DNA from: Clostridia bacterium
Lineage (GTDB): Bacteria; Bacillota; Clostridia; Christensenellales; Aristaeellaceae
Reading direction: 5' to 3'
Length of the DNA: 5,129 bases
Assembly (NCBI GenBank): GCA_017458865.1
Contig: JAFSZW010000142.1
Location: 1 to 5,129 of the forward strand
Position numbers and translations under genes: made by a program. Positions 5,038 through 5,129 of this stretch are shown piece after piece (the stretch's first letter is position 1; each line of letters opens with the position of its first letter). Under the pieces are notes generated by a model that was given only the letters and a program-made list of their open reading frames with translations, had not been told where the DNA came from and did no database searches.

Positions 5038-5065
5038 CTCCGGTTCAATGAACCGGAGTTTTTTT
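5038..5065 (+). terminator. Strong plus-strand Rho-independent terminator without a visible gene
   Basis: CTCCGGTTC (5038-5046) pairs perfectly with GAACCGGAG (5050-5058) around the loop AAT, followed at once by seven T residues (5059-5065). This is a textbook terminator reading rightward, whereas every gene in the window reads leftward. On the minus strand the hairpin is followed by TATACACAAAACC, so it would not terminate in that direction. It may end a small plus-strand RNA, or may be the remnant of a lost gene. Confidence 0.85.
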
Positions 5066-5129
5066 GCTCACAATGTCATATTCCGATATGTTTTTCGACT
5101 CGTTCGTTATATATTGAAATAGTTTTTAA

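Overview
The window reads as part of a Firmicutes chromosome, probably an uncultured gut or rumen Clostridia. This is inferred from the strong AAGGAGG-type ribosome sites, sigma-A promoters (several with an extended TGn -10), a TTG start, short Lys-rich signal peptides and moderate GC. All five supported genes lie on the minus strand, so transcription runs from the right end of the window to the left. No tRNA, rRNA, CRISPR array, intact mobile element or phage gene was seen.

In the direction of transcription: (1) 5129-4834 is AT-rich intergenic DNA. Its one firm feature is a strong terminator pointing the opposite way, on the plus strand at 5038-5065, with no visible gene to terminate. (2) 4794-4300 is a small secreted protein with a peptidoglycan-binding-like domain and a Cys/His-rich C-terminal motif. 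It has its own extended -10 promoter and a clean terminator at 4200-4232. (3) 4038-3214 is a Cof-type HAD phosphatase behind a second extended -10 promoter. It is followed after 58 bases by (4) 3155-2121, an M42-family zinc aminopeptidase, probably in the same operon. A bipartite hairpin abuts the M42 stop codon. (5) 1971-388 is a family 5 (DppA/OppA-like) solute-binding protein with a near-consensus promoter embedded in inverted repeats. (6) After an intercistronic terminator and a GC-rich spacer comes the N-terminus of a DppB/OppB-type permease (150-1), which runs off the left edge.

Together, genes 4-6 suggest peptide uptake (binding protein plus permease, with further transporter genes expected beyond the left edge) followed by cytoplasmic trimming of the peptides by the M42 enzyme. 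Substrate identity is inferred from family membership and adjacency only. The secreted small protein is a separate unit and the HAD enzyme's substrate cannot be read from sequence.

No clearly novel system is visible. The points most worth a second look are the dyad-framed promoter of the binding-protein gene, the orphan plus-strand terminator, the bipartite hairpin behind the M42 gene, the architecture of the small secreted protein, and the repeat-containing spacer between binding protein and permease.
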